This document shows positions 1-13,127 of a DNA stretch of 64,000 bases, one piece after another. Where the stretch lies: contig JACDQD010000010.1 of NCBI GenBank assembly GCA_019843655.1, positions 4,695,637 to 4,759,636 of the forward strand. The letters are read 5' to 3'. The number at the start of each line of letters is the position of its first letter. Position 1 is the stretch's first letter. Source of the stretch: Lethocerus indicus (Eukaryota > Arthropoda > Insecta > Hemiptera > Belostomatidae). The position numbers and the translations under genes are program-made. Below the pieces are notes generated by a model. The model searched no databases, was not told where the DNA came from, and saw only the letters and a list, made by a program, of their open reading frames with translations.

Positions 1-665
1 CTCTGTACATATTTAGTGATTGTTTTCTGAGCTTATCCAATTGAAAATTAAAGTTCATACTATTTGAACGGTTTTCTCAATAAAATAAACAAGATGGATT
101 TCTTTTTGGATAAGCTTTTTCATTTTAAAATTGTGCACGACCCTAGGCATGATTATCATGCTTGTTAAAAAAAAAATTCACTCCATCATACCATTTTATA
201 AAATTAGCTGCTTCACTGCAACTGTTAGACATTTTTTTAAATTATTTTTTTTTGTCATATTCACAATTTTATATATCATCAATTCTCCTCCCACAGCACA
301 CCTCAGTAACTTCCCACTTAACAGAGTTTTGTGTTTTTTAACAACTTAATATTTTTTTTAACGCTTGTTTATTTTACACTGTTGTCACCACACTAAAATC
401 TTGTATTTGATTCTTTAGAGTGGTGTCAGCAATTTACAAAACGTTAGCAGTAGCCTAACACTTAGACTGATGTTAGAAGATGGCTGGTAGTTTTGTTTGT
501 TATAATTTCCCCAATTTACCATTTATAATTTTTGAAAGATGAAACTTTCCACGCAAGCTTCACAATTTAGAGTTTGCTTGATTAAAAGTAAGAATAATGA
601 AAATAAATTGATCGGAGAAGTTGGTGGGGCTGGCCCCTATTTCTCCCTCTCCTCTCTCTTTTCTT

Positions 666-691
666 TCTCTCTCTCTCTCTCTCTCTCTCTC
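666..691. repeat. (CT)n microsatellite before the first exon
   Basis: An uninterrupted CT run sits about 55 bases upstream of the exon that starts at 748. It probably forms part of an extended pyrimidine tract for that acceptor. Confidence 0.85.
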
Positions 692-747
692 CCGCCCCCA
701 AGTGTCGGAAAGATTGTGTTAGTGCATGGGCATGTCTGTGTGCAAAG

Positions 748-3700
748 GTGGAGACAGGGGAGCCAACATTGGAGTGCGAATGCCCCCGGGTTCATTCCAC
801 CTTCAAGACCTTCCACCAGCCCTGGGAAATTGAAGCCACCAGACAGCTCTACCCCACCACTGACATCGTGCCCATAAAGGTAAGTCGCTTAGTATTACCA
901 ATTAAAAAATGTACTTTTGCTGGTCTCTACAATCGGAAAAGGTTACAGCCATTTCGAGGAATCAGTGTGTCTTGAGTTTTTGGCTCCTGAGAACCGTACC
1001 AACATATTTCCTTTGTTAGAAACTAAAATTTTGTCAAGAGTGTTCTTTTTATGTTTCAACATTTTTACTTTGAGAATGTCTCCATTCATTTATGATTTTT
1101 CTTATTCATTTAAATTAGTGTTATTTTTCAATAAATTAAAAGACTGGTCTATTAAAATTACTTTCTTAATCAAAACAATCTGGATTGTTGCTAAATAACC
1201 CATTACAATTGTAGATTGCAGTAGAATTATGAGAAGGTATTTTGTTTTAACTTTCTTGTATAACAGCATGGGTGTGTTTGCCATATTTAACACACACTTA
1301 ATTCTCTAATTATAGGCAGATTTCCATTTGTAGAAACCTGTATTCGATTGGGGACAACATTTACCCAATATTTTGGTATTATTGCTGAAATATCCTCTAA
1401 TTTTTCCAAACAGAATGCTGAATGATGGTAGGTAATTACTGTTATCCCTCAGTATGTATAAAATATTTGGTAGATTATTTATGAATAATTTATAGTTAAT
1501 TTCAGATGGTAAAAATTTAATTTTTACAAAAATATAAATTATTCTTAATTTCTTATCATCTCCAGTCAGCTAATTTTGTTATTCAATAGGATCAAATTAC
1601 AAGCACAGGGTTAAATGAAGGTAATGAAGAAATTTTAACAAATTGCTTATATAGCTATTTGCCAAACTGTAGTGTATTAAAATGAACTTGTTGATAGTCT
1701 GAAGGGCAGTATAGAAATGGCACAATAGAATTGTTAGTATTATATTGTCAGGTTTTATAAGCTGTCCATGTAGAACATAAGAACCTATAAGGTACATCGT
1801 GCTTAATGAAAATGTAGTTTTGAAAAAAATACTGAAAATAATTGCTGAGTATAATGCTTTTTAAAGGATAGCGGCTTTAGGAGCAGCCAGAAGCTTCGTA
1901 CGTAAGCCTTTCTGATTAATCAAATATTTTTTTTATGATTTTATGGAGAATAAAGATTTGCCACCTGCTGCTTTATGCAGGCAATCATATTTTATCATTT
2001 TATATCATCATTGAATCTGTCTGATAAATGTGTTTTTACATTGTCGAATTAAATATTTACATTGCATGTTTGACATTGCTAGGAGTAATTTAAATTGAAA
2101 TGTTTTAAACAGTGAGTCAGTCCATTTATAACTGCCGTAAGACATTATAACATCTATCAGATGGTTAGTCTGAGAGTCAAAGCATTGACTCATCCTGCTG
2201 TTAACAAAATTATAACCTATCATGTTTGCAATCTCCAATACATTACAAAATAAAATTATTATGTTATTAAAACAAATGTTTAAAACTCTCCTTTGTTCTG
2301 GTAAGCATATTTAACAACAAAGTAAGTGTTTGAAATTATTATTACCAAAGTAGTTTTTCATTGTATTAATATTAAATATAAACATTTTATGGCATAAAAA
2401 AATAAAAATTGTTATATAAATTTTTTACATTAGTAAAATTCGCTTTAACTTTAAATCCACGATTGTTTGTTAATTGAGAAATATATATGTCTGTTGAGAA
2501 TATTTCTGTAGATAGGGAATATGATTCACCCGAAATTCCTTTTAATATAACCAGAGGCAGAGTATTAAATATGTGCAATAAAAGGAGAATTGATTATTGT
2601 CCTGTGATATGTCAGTCGTGATCGGTATCAAGAGATTTTATGCTTCATGGAACAGATTTCTTATTGTAATCTGCGAATAAATAGACCCATTATCGGATGC
2701 ATTCCATTTTTAAACGTGGAACGATGTTTCAGATTCGCGGTGTGAGAGGAAAGTCGCTGGAGTCGTTGGAAGGGACAGACATAGGCGGGAGCGAAGGTAG
2801 CAGCGGGGGCACTAGCAGCTTCACGCAGGCGTGGCACCATCCCCAACAGCAGCTACACCACCAGCAGCTCCATCACCAGCAGCTCCACAGCCAGCAGAGT
2901 CAGCACGTGCTGGCGGCGACCAGGCGATGCTACGAGGACGGAGACGTAACCCCGACGAACGAGATCTACCCCCTGCACCAGGGAGGCGGCACGCTGCCGA
3001 GGCCCAGGGCCCTCCTCAGACCCAGGCCACACCCAGCTCCCGTCACGCCCTCGTTCAACTTCGTCCAGTAAGTTCGATAAGCGCACCTCTCCAACCTCTC
3101 TCATTGTCCTCCCTTCTTAAGATTTTGTCGGTGTACACCCGATCTCTGCATCTATCTGCCCGCCATTTTCGGGTTCTACCCAAACTGGGAACAGAAGGAA
3201 CGGTGTGGACAACGCAAATGAAAACCTATGAAGGGGCACATTTCGATATCGTAAATGTGAAAGTGGGGAAAAACTTATAAGAATATAGTATAAGACACAT
3301 CTTACTGCATGAAAGACAAAAATAACACTTCTATAAACAAAATATTTTTGAGTGGAACGGCCTTACACGATCTTCCTTCCCATAGTTACAATAGCATGAG
3401 ACTCAAATGCAGTATTTGTTGCATAAATTTGTTCACTACTGGATAAAACCCAAAAATGGTGTAGACCAAATCTTGAGACAGGATTGACAAAATTGGAATG
3501 AATAAAGTGAGAGTTAAGGGTACTCATGGAGGGAAATTTTTTTGTATTCTTTACATTCTGTACAGCACGGCAATACATATTAATGGTGCTTCTTGAGACA
3601 TGTTTAAATAAGGCAACAATATCCATCGGTAATTTTCTAAAAAGATAAAATGTAAAACGGGTTATTTTATTTATTATTTTTTGCAGGGATGTCAGCGGAG

Positions 3701-4334
3701 GGCAAGGTAGCGTGAAGCGGTGTGTACCGCCACCACCGGCGAGGGTCACCAGCGAGTGTTCATCCAGCGTCACTGTGGTTGCTGACCTACACTGTACTCA
3801 TCCACAACAGTACAACGGATCGGATGCCAGCTTTAAAGTAAGCCCCACTAACTATTATATTTAATATATATCATCCCAGAAAAATAACTAACTACAATTT
3901 GAAGGCTATATTATGACAAACAATAGCAGTAATATGACAGTGTCTTCCTTTTAGTGAGTTGTTGGAATTGATAGCTGAAAGGCAACAGTAGTAGTATAGC
4001 AGTTTCTTTATTATACTGAACAAACTGGAATCTACTCCTGTTGTTTAATTAGTTGAAATTTGTTGATATGATTGAAGGAAATTCGGGTGACAAGTTTAGA
4101 ATTCTCCCACCAATGAATTGGGCCCAGTTTTCAGCAGCCCAAATTTTCCTTCATTAATTGTAACATTTATTAGATCGAAATATCGGTCTGAAAGTGTCAA
4201 TTTTTTTCTAATGAATTCTATTTTCCTGTTACAGTCCAGCTCGAGTACGGAATCAGATTCATTGCCATTTGCAAATGAAAATGCAGGCACCATTAAACAG
4301 AGAGCTGCCAGGAACCCAGCTGGTAATTATTAAT

Positions 4335-4392
<58 letters not shown>

Positions 4393-5194
4393 TTATACTT
4401 TAAAAATAAATATATTAATCTTTATTATTTATTAAATATATATTAATATATTAAAAATATACATAATTTAGATTTGGATTTTATATTAGGACTTTTATAT
4501 TAGGATATTACATTTTGTATATATTTGTTCATTTAAAAAATGTTTCAATATCTAAAAAGACAATTTGTTTATTTATTACAAATGTTTATTTACTGTTGCA
4601 GAATACATCCCACCAATCAGAGTTCAGCCACCGCCTGCTGAATCAGCTTCTTCTTTACAAAGGTAACAAACAGATGTTCTTATACAGTTCACAAAGCTCT
4701 CCAGTGTGTACAGTCCACTCGTGAAGTCAACATCAATAATTATCCTAGATTCGAGTAAAATTGCATTTTTATTTTTTCTTCGATTATTTCAATAGAAACG
4801 TACAAGGAGAAACATATAATTATATTAATGATTATGTGAGGAGGGATCAGAATTTAAAAAAAAATTATTTTATGATTTTCAGTTCATAAATTAGGTATAT
4901 TAAAACAAAATAAGTTGTCCCATTGAATTGTGTGTCTGATAGGTATAAAATAAGGTATGAGGTATCTATTTTTTTTTAATACAGAGAAGAATGAGGGCTA
5001 TTTTATTCAGTTGTTTAGTTTACAATGTTTTGTTTATTGGAAGTTTCAAGTTTATATAATTTTTGTTTGTTTTCAGAACGGGCCAAGAGCCGGCCGACGT
5101 GCTTAACGACATCGGCAACATGTTGGCCAACCTGACCGACGAATTGGACGCCATGTTGGAAGAGGAAAAGCGCCAGGGGCTGACAGACGATTAA
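748..5194 (+). CDS. Probable caskin-like scaffold protein, 3' part (six exons)
   Basis: Six exons join in phase: 748-879, 2733-3067, 3687-3837, 4235-4322, 4602-4662 and 5077-5194 (TAA), giving 294 C-terminal residues. The 5' part lies outside the window. The encoded tail is low-complexity: Ser/Gly-rich, then a His/Gln-rich stretch, a Pro run (PPPPAR), a conserved-looking patch (DSLPFANENAGTIKQR) and a final amphipathic acidic helix (DIGNMLANLTDELDAMLEEE). The family assignment rests on these last two patches. They resemble, from memory, the C-terminal region of caskins, ankyrin/SH3/SAM scaffolds that bind the synaptic kinase CASK. No ankyrin, SH3 or SAM domain is in the window, so this is an inference. 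All junctions are GT-AG. The gene is convergent with the BAR-RhoGAP gene downstream. Another long neuronal scaffold family with a similar acidic tail remains possible. Confidence 0.6.
880..2732 (+). other. Intron of the caskin-like gene
   Basis: A 1.85-kb AT-rich intron begins with GTAAGT and ends TTTCAG. I see no additional exon with matching phase, no RNA gene and no recognisable element in it. Confidence 0.7.
4338..4380. repeat. (TA)n microsatellite, intronic
   Basis: An uninterrupted TA run lies 16 bases inside the intron after the exon ending at 4322. It is probably length-variable. Confidence 0.9.
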
Positions 5195-5202
5195 AAAACA
5201 CC

Positions 5203-5253
<51 letters not shown>

Positions 5254-7620
5254 TGAAACAAGAAGTGAAACAATGATGCAGAAAATGTCTCATCTTGTCG
5301 AGGTTTGTTCAAAAGTTAAAGAGAGGGAGAAAGGGGGAGAGGGAGAGAGAGAGAGAGAGAGTAGGAGGCATGTGACTGTTTTTTAATTTTGAGAAACAGA
5401 AAGGACAGAGAGATAATTAACCTGGTGAAAGTGATATAACAAATTTTGGATTGTGATGAATAGAATTTTGATTTTTCATTTCGAAAGAGGCTTAAGAATA
5501 CTTGGGAAGAGACAAGTCCGTGTTCGGAAATATATGATTATAAAAATTAAATAGTGGATGTGAATAATTAAATACACGTATTTAATTGTGGAATTGGAAT
5601 TGTGCGCGCACCTATTTCTCAGAATGTTCTGAATGAAAATATGAGATTAGCGAAAAGAGATTCCTGTTAAACTATTATAAGTGACACATACTACCTCTGT
5701 CATTCTTCCATATAGCAAAAAAAAGACGTAGTTGTGTATAAAAAGTTGAAATTTGTCCTCTGTTTTGTTTCCTAATCGAGAATTGATGCCGGCCCACAGT
5801 GCGCTCTATAATTAGCTAGGGGAATGAATTTTGCAGTAAAAGTGTTTGATTGTGTACCGAAATGTATTTTTATGTAAAGCTGAAGGTCTTTCCTGGCCGA
5901 GTCCTGAGCCAGTGTTGAAACTTTATTTTCATTACTTAGACAAACAACATATTCAACAGTCCGGGAAATATATAAGTTGGCATACAAAGATTGACGCTTA
6001 AAGATGTTATTTTTCCGAGTTGAATGAAACCAATTAATTTTTTTTAAACAAAAAATTTTGTTCAGTTGCCAATTAAACCGGTATGTAAATCTAGTAAATT
6101 TTTTATTTTGTAACAGCGTTGTTTTATTTATAAGAAAAAAAAGTTTTTGCTTTTTTGTTCCAATGTTTACAAGTGTGGAAAGTTTGCGGAGATTTTTAAT
6201 TTAATTCTGTCCCTACGAGCAATGTATGTAGGTCTTGATATGTTATATAGTCTGACCTTTTATTTGTTTTGCAATAAGGTCTCATTAATGAGGAGAAAGA
6301 AAAATACTATAAGGTATGTACATAAAAATGGAACTAAAAAGAAAAAAAATCGGTAATATTGTACATAAAGATTTTATACTTTGTGATATGGAAAAGTAAT
6401 AATTACCGAGCGTATAATATAAATTGTGTGTTATAATATATATTTTATGTTTAAAATATGAATGTATGAAATTGAAAAAAAATGTAAATCGATACAAAAA
6501 AATTTAAAAGTTTAATAAATCCCGGGCACTTTTATTTATTTGACTTGTAAATAAATAAAGCTAACAAAAACTATATGAAAGAAATTTATAAGAAGAAAAT
6601 GAATACAATTTATTTGATTATTGTGTTTCTTTGTGATCTCACAGTATATAGATTGTATGATATATATTATACATTTCGCAGTATAGATTTCTATATAGAT
6701 TCGTGTGCAGTGTTATGATAGGAATTTGTTGTAATTAATATAGGAATTGTTGCTGCAATAGTGTTGTTCACTCCGGTCATATTATTCTCTCCGGAATGTG
6801 CAAGAGATTACGACTAATTGACCTTTCAGTATGATAACATTTATTTATAGGGGGTTATTATATTTCTAACGTTTACAATTAGATTGATTTTTGTTGTTTC
6901 ATTATTTCATACATAAATCCCTCTCTGATTTTAACATATTCTAGACTGTTATAAATATTTGTTTCACTAAATTGTATTATTTTTCTTGCACATTTCCCTT
7001 GGGCTTGAATAGTTTCAAGAAATTTAGATGTCGCTAAAAAAAATAATATTTTTTCTGACCACTCTTTTGTATAATAAATGAGTTTGTTGCTTTAATATCA
7101 AGCAATAAATGTAAAAAAGTTCCGAGAGCTCTCGGGTGATCTTATTATGCATCATCCATTATGTTAAAAAATAATAAATGAATAAAAAAAATTAAATAAC
7201 AAAAAAATATGTACACTACTTGGAATTATATTTAACAGATTAACTATGTTAACTAATTGCAATATAAATAATGTATATATTTCATGAATTAAAAAAATAT
7301 TAAATTATAGATTTTTGTACAAAATATAATTTGTGCACGTGGTATGGTCACACAGCTTTAGCCATAATAACAATAAATATATATTGTATATCGTCATTCC
7401 TTGTCAATAATGAATAATAAATGAGGAACCATGGCCATATTTTGTACGACCATTAGAATTTAATATTAAATAAGACTGGAGTTGCATTTTGCGGTCAAAA
7501 GGTAATGTGTAGTATAATTAGAGGTATTTGTATAATATAATTGACTGTATGTATTTAGCCCATTCCTAATGTAGAGTAATGAAATGTATAATAAATAAAT
7601 AATAAAAACTTATAGAGATG
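5195..7620 (+). other. Probable long 3' UTR of the caskin-like gene
   Basis: No coding exon is visible downstream of the TAA. The stretch starts with a TA microsatellite (5204-5250) and a GA tract (about 5336-5361), then AT-rich unique sequence. Candidate polyadenylation signals (AATAAA) recur at about 6513, 6550 and 7593-7610. The cluster near 7600 is followed by a GT/T-rich stretch and is the best candidate for the distal end. Extent is inferred only. Long 3' UTRs are common in neuronal scaffold genes. Confidence 0.45.
5204..5250. repeat. (TA)n microsatellite in the 3' UTR
   Basis: A pure TA repeat begins ten bases after the caskin-like stop codon, so it would be transcribed. Confidence 0.9.
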
Positions 7621-7795
7621 ATGTAATATGTTGCTGTTTTTATTAATCCATTCTTATTAATATTTTCATACTGAGATACTCAGTTCAGTACTTTTTTATT
7701 AAGGTTCAGCTATGAATAAGTAGTAATAAAATAACAGATCTACAAAATGCAGAAAAATAAAAGAAAAGTAAATGGCATAAGATCATAGAAATTTT

Positions 7796-8990
7796 CATAG
7801 ATTTTGTGTTTCTGTCTCCTATCGCCGGTTTGGTCTTTGCTAGGCGGGTCTAGCAGTACTCCAACCCCTTGCAGACCACAAAACAGATATTCTAAAATAA
7901 AGTTTTCCTGTTGATCCAAAATTTATTGAAAAAATATCGTTTGGTACACTTGCACCGATACACTAGCGCCCCCCTCAGTGTGGTGCGGGATTGTACTTAA
8001 CTAAAGTTCGTTTGGTACACTTGCACCGATACACTAGCGCCCCTTGAGGGTGGTGCGGGAATGCACTTAACTAAAGTTCGTTTGGTACACTTGCACCGAT
8101 ACACTAGCGCCCCTTGAGGGTGGTGCGGGAATGCACTTAACTAAAGTTCGTTTGGTACACTTGCACCGATACACTAGCGCCCCTTGAGGGTGGTGCGGGA
8201 ATGCACTTAACTAAAGTTCGTTTGGTACACTTGCACCGATACACTAGCGCCCCTTGAGGGTGGTGCGGGAATGCACTTAACTAAAGTTCGTTTGGTACAC
8301 TTGCACCGATACACTAGCGCCCCCCTCGGTGTGGTGCGGGAATGCACTTAACTAAAGTTCGTTTGGTACACTTGCACCGATACACTAGCGCCCCTTGAGG
8401 GTGGTGCGGGAATGCACTTAACTAAAGTTCGTTTGGTACACTTGCACCAATAAACTAGCGCCCCTTGAGGGTGGTGCGGGAATGTACTTAACTAAAGTTC
8501 GTTGGGTACACTTGCACCAATAAACTAGCGCCCCTTGAGGGTGGTGCGGGAATGTACTTAACTAAAGTTCGTTTGGTGCACTTGCACCAATAAACTAGCG
8601 CCCCTTGAGGGTGGTGCGGGAATGTACTTAACTAAAGTTCGTTGGGTACACTTGCACCGATAAACTAGCGCCCCCTTGAGGGTGGTGCGGGAATGTACTT
8701 AACTAAAGTTCGTTGGGTACACTTGCACCGATTAACTAGATAACTAAAAATAAACTCTTTTCAATAAATTTTAGATCAACAGGAAAACTTTTACTATCGT
8801 AAATACACAATACCAGATAGATTTCCAGTCATATATTTGGATGTAAAAACCTACTAGTTGTGTGATCAAATATATATTTGACTGTTAATCAACAAAATCC
8901 CTCCCAACCCAAATAAGACAAACAACATCCCCCAAAAAATACAACAAGACACATATACACACACACACACAACTAACAAGACACAAAAGA
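7796..8990. mobile_element. 70-bp-minisatellite element, copy 1 (Penelope-like / foldback-like, non-autonomous)
   Basis: The left end (about 7796-7850) carries the motif TTTCTGTCTCCT followed by a GGTTTGG-like box, shared with copies 2 and 3. The core is a 70-bp tandem array flanked by an inverted pair: TTTTCCTGTTGATC at about 7904 and its complement GATCAACAGGAAAA at about 8773. The right arm continues with AACAAAATCCCTCCCAACCC (about 8895), the inverse of the left arm of copy 3, and ends in CA-rich sequence that mirrors the TG tract of copy 3. No coding capacity is seen. The combination is foldback-like, but copy 2 ties the family to a Penelope-type reverse transcriptase. Confidence 0.75.
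7938..8740 (+). repeat. 70-bp minisatellite array (about 11.5 units)
   Basis: Each unit runs from GTTTGGTACACTTGCACC, through a segment able to fold on itself (CCCC-TTGA-GGG nested inside GCACC...GGTGC), to GGGAATGCACTTAACTAAAG. Units are near-identical. The 5' half of the array mostly carries the GATACACTAGC variant and the 3' half GATAAACTAGC or AATAAACTAGC, so the array has a variant gradient. Units are directly abutting with no unique spacers, so this is not CRISPR-like. Confidence 0.95.
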
Positions 8991-11900
8991 ATCTGTGATG
9001 CTGAAGGATTGAGGATTGAGGAAGGGTTACCAGGACAAGCACGAATTAAACAATGGAGAAATTGTCATGCTCCAAAATACAAGCAAATGTACAAACATAC
9101 ACCTTACACATTTAAATATTAGCCATCTTTTTTTGGCGACATATAACTAACTGAATAAGTTTTTAAATGTGGAATGTGAAACGGGCACACGAAGGATAGT
9201 TGTGACAACTGCATACTATTTTTCATATATGTATAGTATTGTTGTTCATGTTTAATGCGAATTAGAAATATCTAACAAAATAATGTACATATACAATTAA
9301 TTTTCAGTAAGCAGATTACATTATTTCTAAGTTTAATTGTCTGCTCAATTAATATTTACAATATGTTTACAATGTACGCTTAACAAAATTTACAACTAAT
9401 ACAAAGAGAAAGAGGGAGTGACAGTGAGAACAGATTAGATGATGATATTCACTTTAAACAAATTATGTTCTTAAAATTAAAAAAAAATCACTTAAGGAAT
9501 GATAATTTTCAAATATAATGTGTCGCTTTTGAAGTCACTAAAAACACTTTCCTTTTTATTCACTACTATAGATTGCTTTTAAGGTAATAAGATAACAAGA
9601 AGCGTATCACAAACTAGGATTGTGCAGCTGGCAGCAGTAATTAAACTGTTACTACCAAGTTATAAAAATAATATAGAAAGAGTTAGTGTTAATTGTTCTG
9701 GAGGGGGGTGGGTGGATGCACAATATAAAGAAATAAAGCGATATTAGAAACATAGTTTTCTCAAAATAGAAAATTATTGGACATTCTTCAAACAAGAAGT
9801 GTAAAGACACACTGAAAAAAAAGCATTAGTGCTTGGGTTACATTAGTTAATCCAGTGTGAAAACAAAAATTCAAGGAGATAAAAATTATATAAATTTATG
9901 TATATATGTATAAATACTTCTATATATAAATATTTGTATATATATATTATTCGTATATGTATATATTAAAATATTCGACAATACATTTACAAAGAAAAAC
10001 AAGAGAAAAAATAATGGCAAATTAAATGCTTAATAATAAAATCACATTACAGTTAGATCACTCTAAATTTGCGCTTTGTTATACCATTAACAAAATAAAT
10101 GCTAGGAGGCACCATAATGTAAATATAATATTATATATAGGTATATAATTTAATTTTATATTTTTTTTAAGTCTTTATTATAATGCTTTTCTAAAAATTC
10201 GATTATCACATCTGTTGTGTTTCGTGACTGACCCTTTGAAAATGCGATTTTCTCTATATCGTCCTAACAGAATCAAGAAATGGAAGACAATAATACAATA
10301 ATGTCACCCTCCTTTACAGTCGGAGCGACAAAACAGAAAACCAGTTCGGAAGAAAAACAATTAAATTTCTTTCCTTTCTGTTCCCATACCTGCACCAGAA
10401 ATAAAGTCTCCCTCCTGCATTCAACAATTTTCAGGACCTATTTACAAGTTTCAATTTCCATCAATACAACTTAAAGCCCCGTTAAAACGTAAAATCCCAT
10501 CGCCTTCTATAGCTAAACATTTGTCTTTAAAAAAAACCGTTGTTGCGTTGCTTGGTAACCGTCTTGAACAATTGTCAACTAGTAGAGTTTCAGTCAAAAT
10601 ATTGGAACTTATTCCAAAAAAAAGAACAGAAATATAAGCTATAGTCTCTCGCATTTTTTTCCTCCATTAAAATTATTTCTACTATTAAAAAGAAATTTTT
10701 TTTTATAAGGCGGTACAGAAATTTGTACTGTGTAGCACCAGGAAAATTTAGTCTGATAGTCAAAAAATGGAGTGTACTCATTAAAAAATTCGATAGAGAA
10801 TTTTTTTTTATAAATTTAAATCTTTTAGAAAAATTTTTTACTCAGAAACCAAATATCATTGCTCCGAATTAGGATGGTACAAATGAAATCATTGAAGTAA
10901 GTGGTCCACCAATCTACGAACCCAAATCAAAGTAATTAAGGTAGAGAACCTTTAAAGAAAAATTTGTATGTTGGAAACAAATTTTGTTGATATAAAACTA
11001 CTTATTATTTTCGTGTATTCTTGTTGTAAACATCTGTTGATGTTGAATACATCTAATTATGGAAAGTTGATGAATTAAGTTTAACTGATTAATCTTGATC
11101 AGATAATCTTGTAGACATTCCACCACACAAATAATAAGGGCAGTGTAAAATATTACATGCGACAAAAAATAATGTACTTAAGAAGAAATAGAACCTTTAT
11201 ATTACTGTAATAGATAATAGATTTCCTGTACCATCCCGAAATCAAACAGATTCTAAACATTTACAATTATACTTACATTTATGTAGCCCCTCGTAGTCTT
11301 TAAAATTCCGTATCTGATCTGTGAAATAAATGTAAGTTATCTTACCAATCTAAAAGAAGTTCCTGCCAATCTCAAATTCAATGTTTTTTTTAGCCCCAGG
11401 ATGTTTTTGGTCTGTGTGGCCAAATTTGGTCCAAAATTCAGGTTAAACATCTCGAGTTTTAAAATTACAAAACTGTAACAAAAATATGCACAATTCACTG
11501 GGGGGGGGGGGGGCAAAATCCCATAAATTCTACTATTACGTCTTTTTTCACTGATTTCTTTTTTCTAATAATAGTAAGAAAATTGTCATGATTGCAATTA
11601 TTTTAAACAGTACATAAATATAACAAAAATTTAACGAGCTATTGGTAAGGAAATTCAACTACCTCGACAAATCCTCGGGGAAATAGTTTAGACAAACAAT
11701 TTCCTAAGGAACTAACCACCTCAACCTGACTAGTTTAGTTCTATACGCGCGGTACATATATCGGTCGCACATAAGACAGATGCGACTTCCCCAATCATGA
11801 TACACCCGAAAGATAAAATAAATGACGAGAGTGAAACTAAAATCCCGACACATCGAAGAGAGAATTTACATTCGAAACTGCTTGCTAACAACAACACACA

Positions 11901-13127
11901 GAAGAAAACAAAACAAGTAGTACAGTGGGCTAAACTTGCCTGAACGTGAATACGAAATCTTGAAAACACTTCAGTGCCAAACATTCTTATGGAAACTGCA
12001 AGAAAACTAAATTTTATAAAGCCAATACAAATTCTACACGACTATGTTAACTAGTCGACCCATAGGGATCACCAGTATTGGCCAGAAAAGCAGAGGAAGA
12101 ACTATGAAAAATATATTTTAAAAGGCAACATGTATTGAAATTGAATTTTTAGTTATTTCTTCCATAATTAATAACTAGGAAGCACAGTTAGCGTCTATTG
12201 ATTGAGTGAAACTATGTATAGTTTGATGGTCATACCCAGAACGAATTGAATAATAACTCTATTAAAATGTAGGCTTGACTTTTTCCACTTGGCCAACAAT
12301 TACAATGTAATAAAAACAGAGATTTAAAAAAATATAAATATAATATTAACACGATTAAAATAAATATTATAAAGACTGCAATAGGCATTAATCAAGTATC
12401 AGAGACAACAAACAAGTAAAATGAAGTTCCCCCAGAGCTTATTCAGTTTTGTATATTCCTCTACAAAGTTTCCTTTGAAGCAGTGCGACCTTCACAGGCG
12501 AACAAAAGAAATTGGCATTCATTCACTTAATACAACAATAAAACTACACAGATATAGGATATAGTAGACCATGCAAATGCATTTTTCCTAACTTCTACTC
12601 CATGATTTTACTTCTCTAAGTGAACATTTTATTAAATACAATAACACGAATTAACGGAATCAAAGTCACTCATCTTTGGCTTTCACACAAATCACCCAAC
12701 AACAATTTAAAACTTAAATTACAATATATCGAGAATATTTCAAAAATATTGTCTTTCTTTTTATATTCCTTAGAAGAAGGGCAGAATGAAAAAAAATAAA
12801 ATAAATAAATAAGGGAATAATTTTTTTCGGCAATTTTGTATCCCATATATCTGCCAATTTATGCCATAAGACCGCTCTAAAAATATTTTCAAGCCCAACC
12901 CACTGTAGTACTTCAAGAGGAAGAACAATCGGTCTGGACCAATGAAAAAACAAAAAATATTATCGAAACACGAGCGAATTTCGGAAAACTGTAGAGAGTA
13001 CGTTTTGAGAGCGACAGAGAGAATGTGTGAGAGAGACATGTACATACGCTTGCGCCTTTTTTTTGTTTTTTTTTCGTTAACTGTTTGAATATTATTTTCG
13101 AATAGGGAGCGGCGACTGTTGGCAGTG
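8991..13127. other. Intergenic region between convergent genes
   Basis: This is 4.1 kb of AT-rich sequence with many short homopolymers, including a G run near 11500-11514. Short open frames occur but none has splice context or recognisable composition. The minus-strand BAR-RhoGAP transcript must terminate here. One minus-strand AATAAA (TTTATT at 12628-12633) lies about 500 bases past its stop and is a weak candidate signal. I see no RNA gene. Confidence 0.55.

Noticed and set aside
2853..3104. Minus-strand ORF opposite the caskin-like exon
   Set aside because: It is a shadow of the His/Gln- and Pro-rich coding exon on the + strand.
7938..8740. CRISPR array
   Set aside because: Units abut directly with no unique spacers, and the context is an insect-like nuclear genome with no cas genes.
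7938..8740. Hammerhead ribozyme inside the 70-bp unit
   Set aside because: The unit has CTGAGGG followed by GGAAA in some copies, but position 8-9 of the core (GA) is wrong on the + strand, and the minus strand has no CUGANGA.
11490..11520. G-quadruplex or assembly gap at the poly-G run
   Set aside because: It is a simple G homopolymer. Nothing around it supports a functional element.
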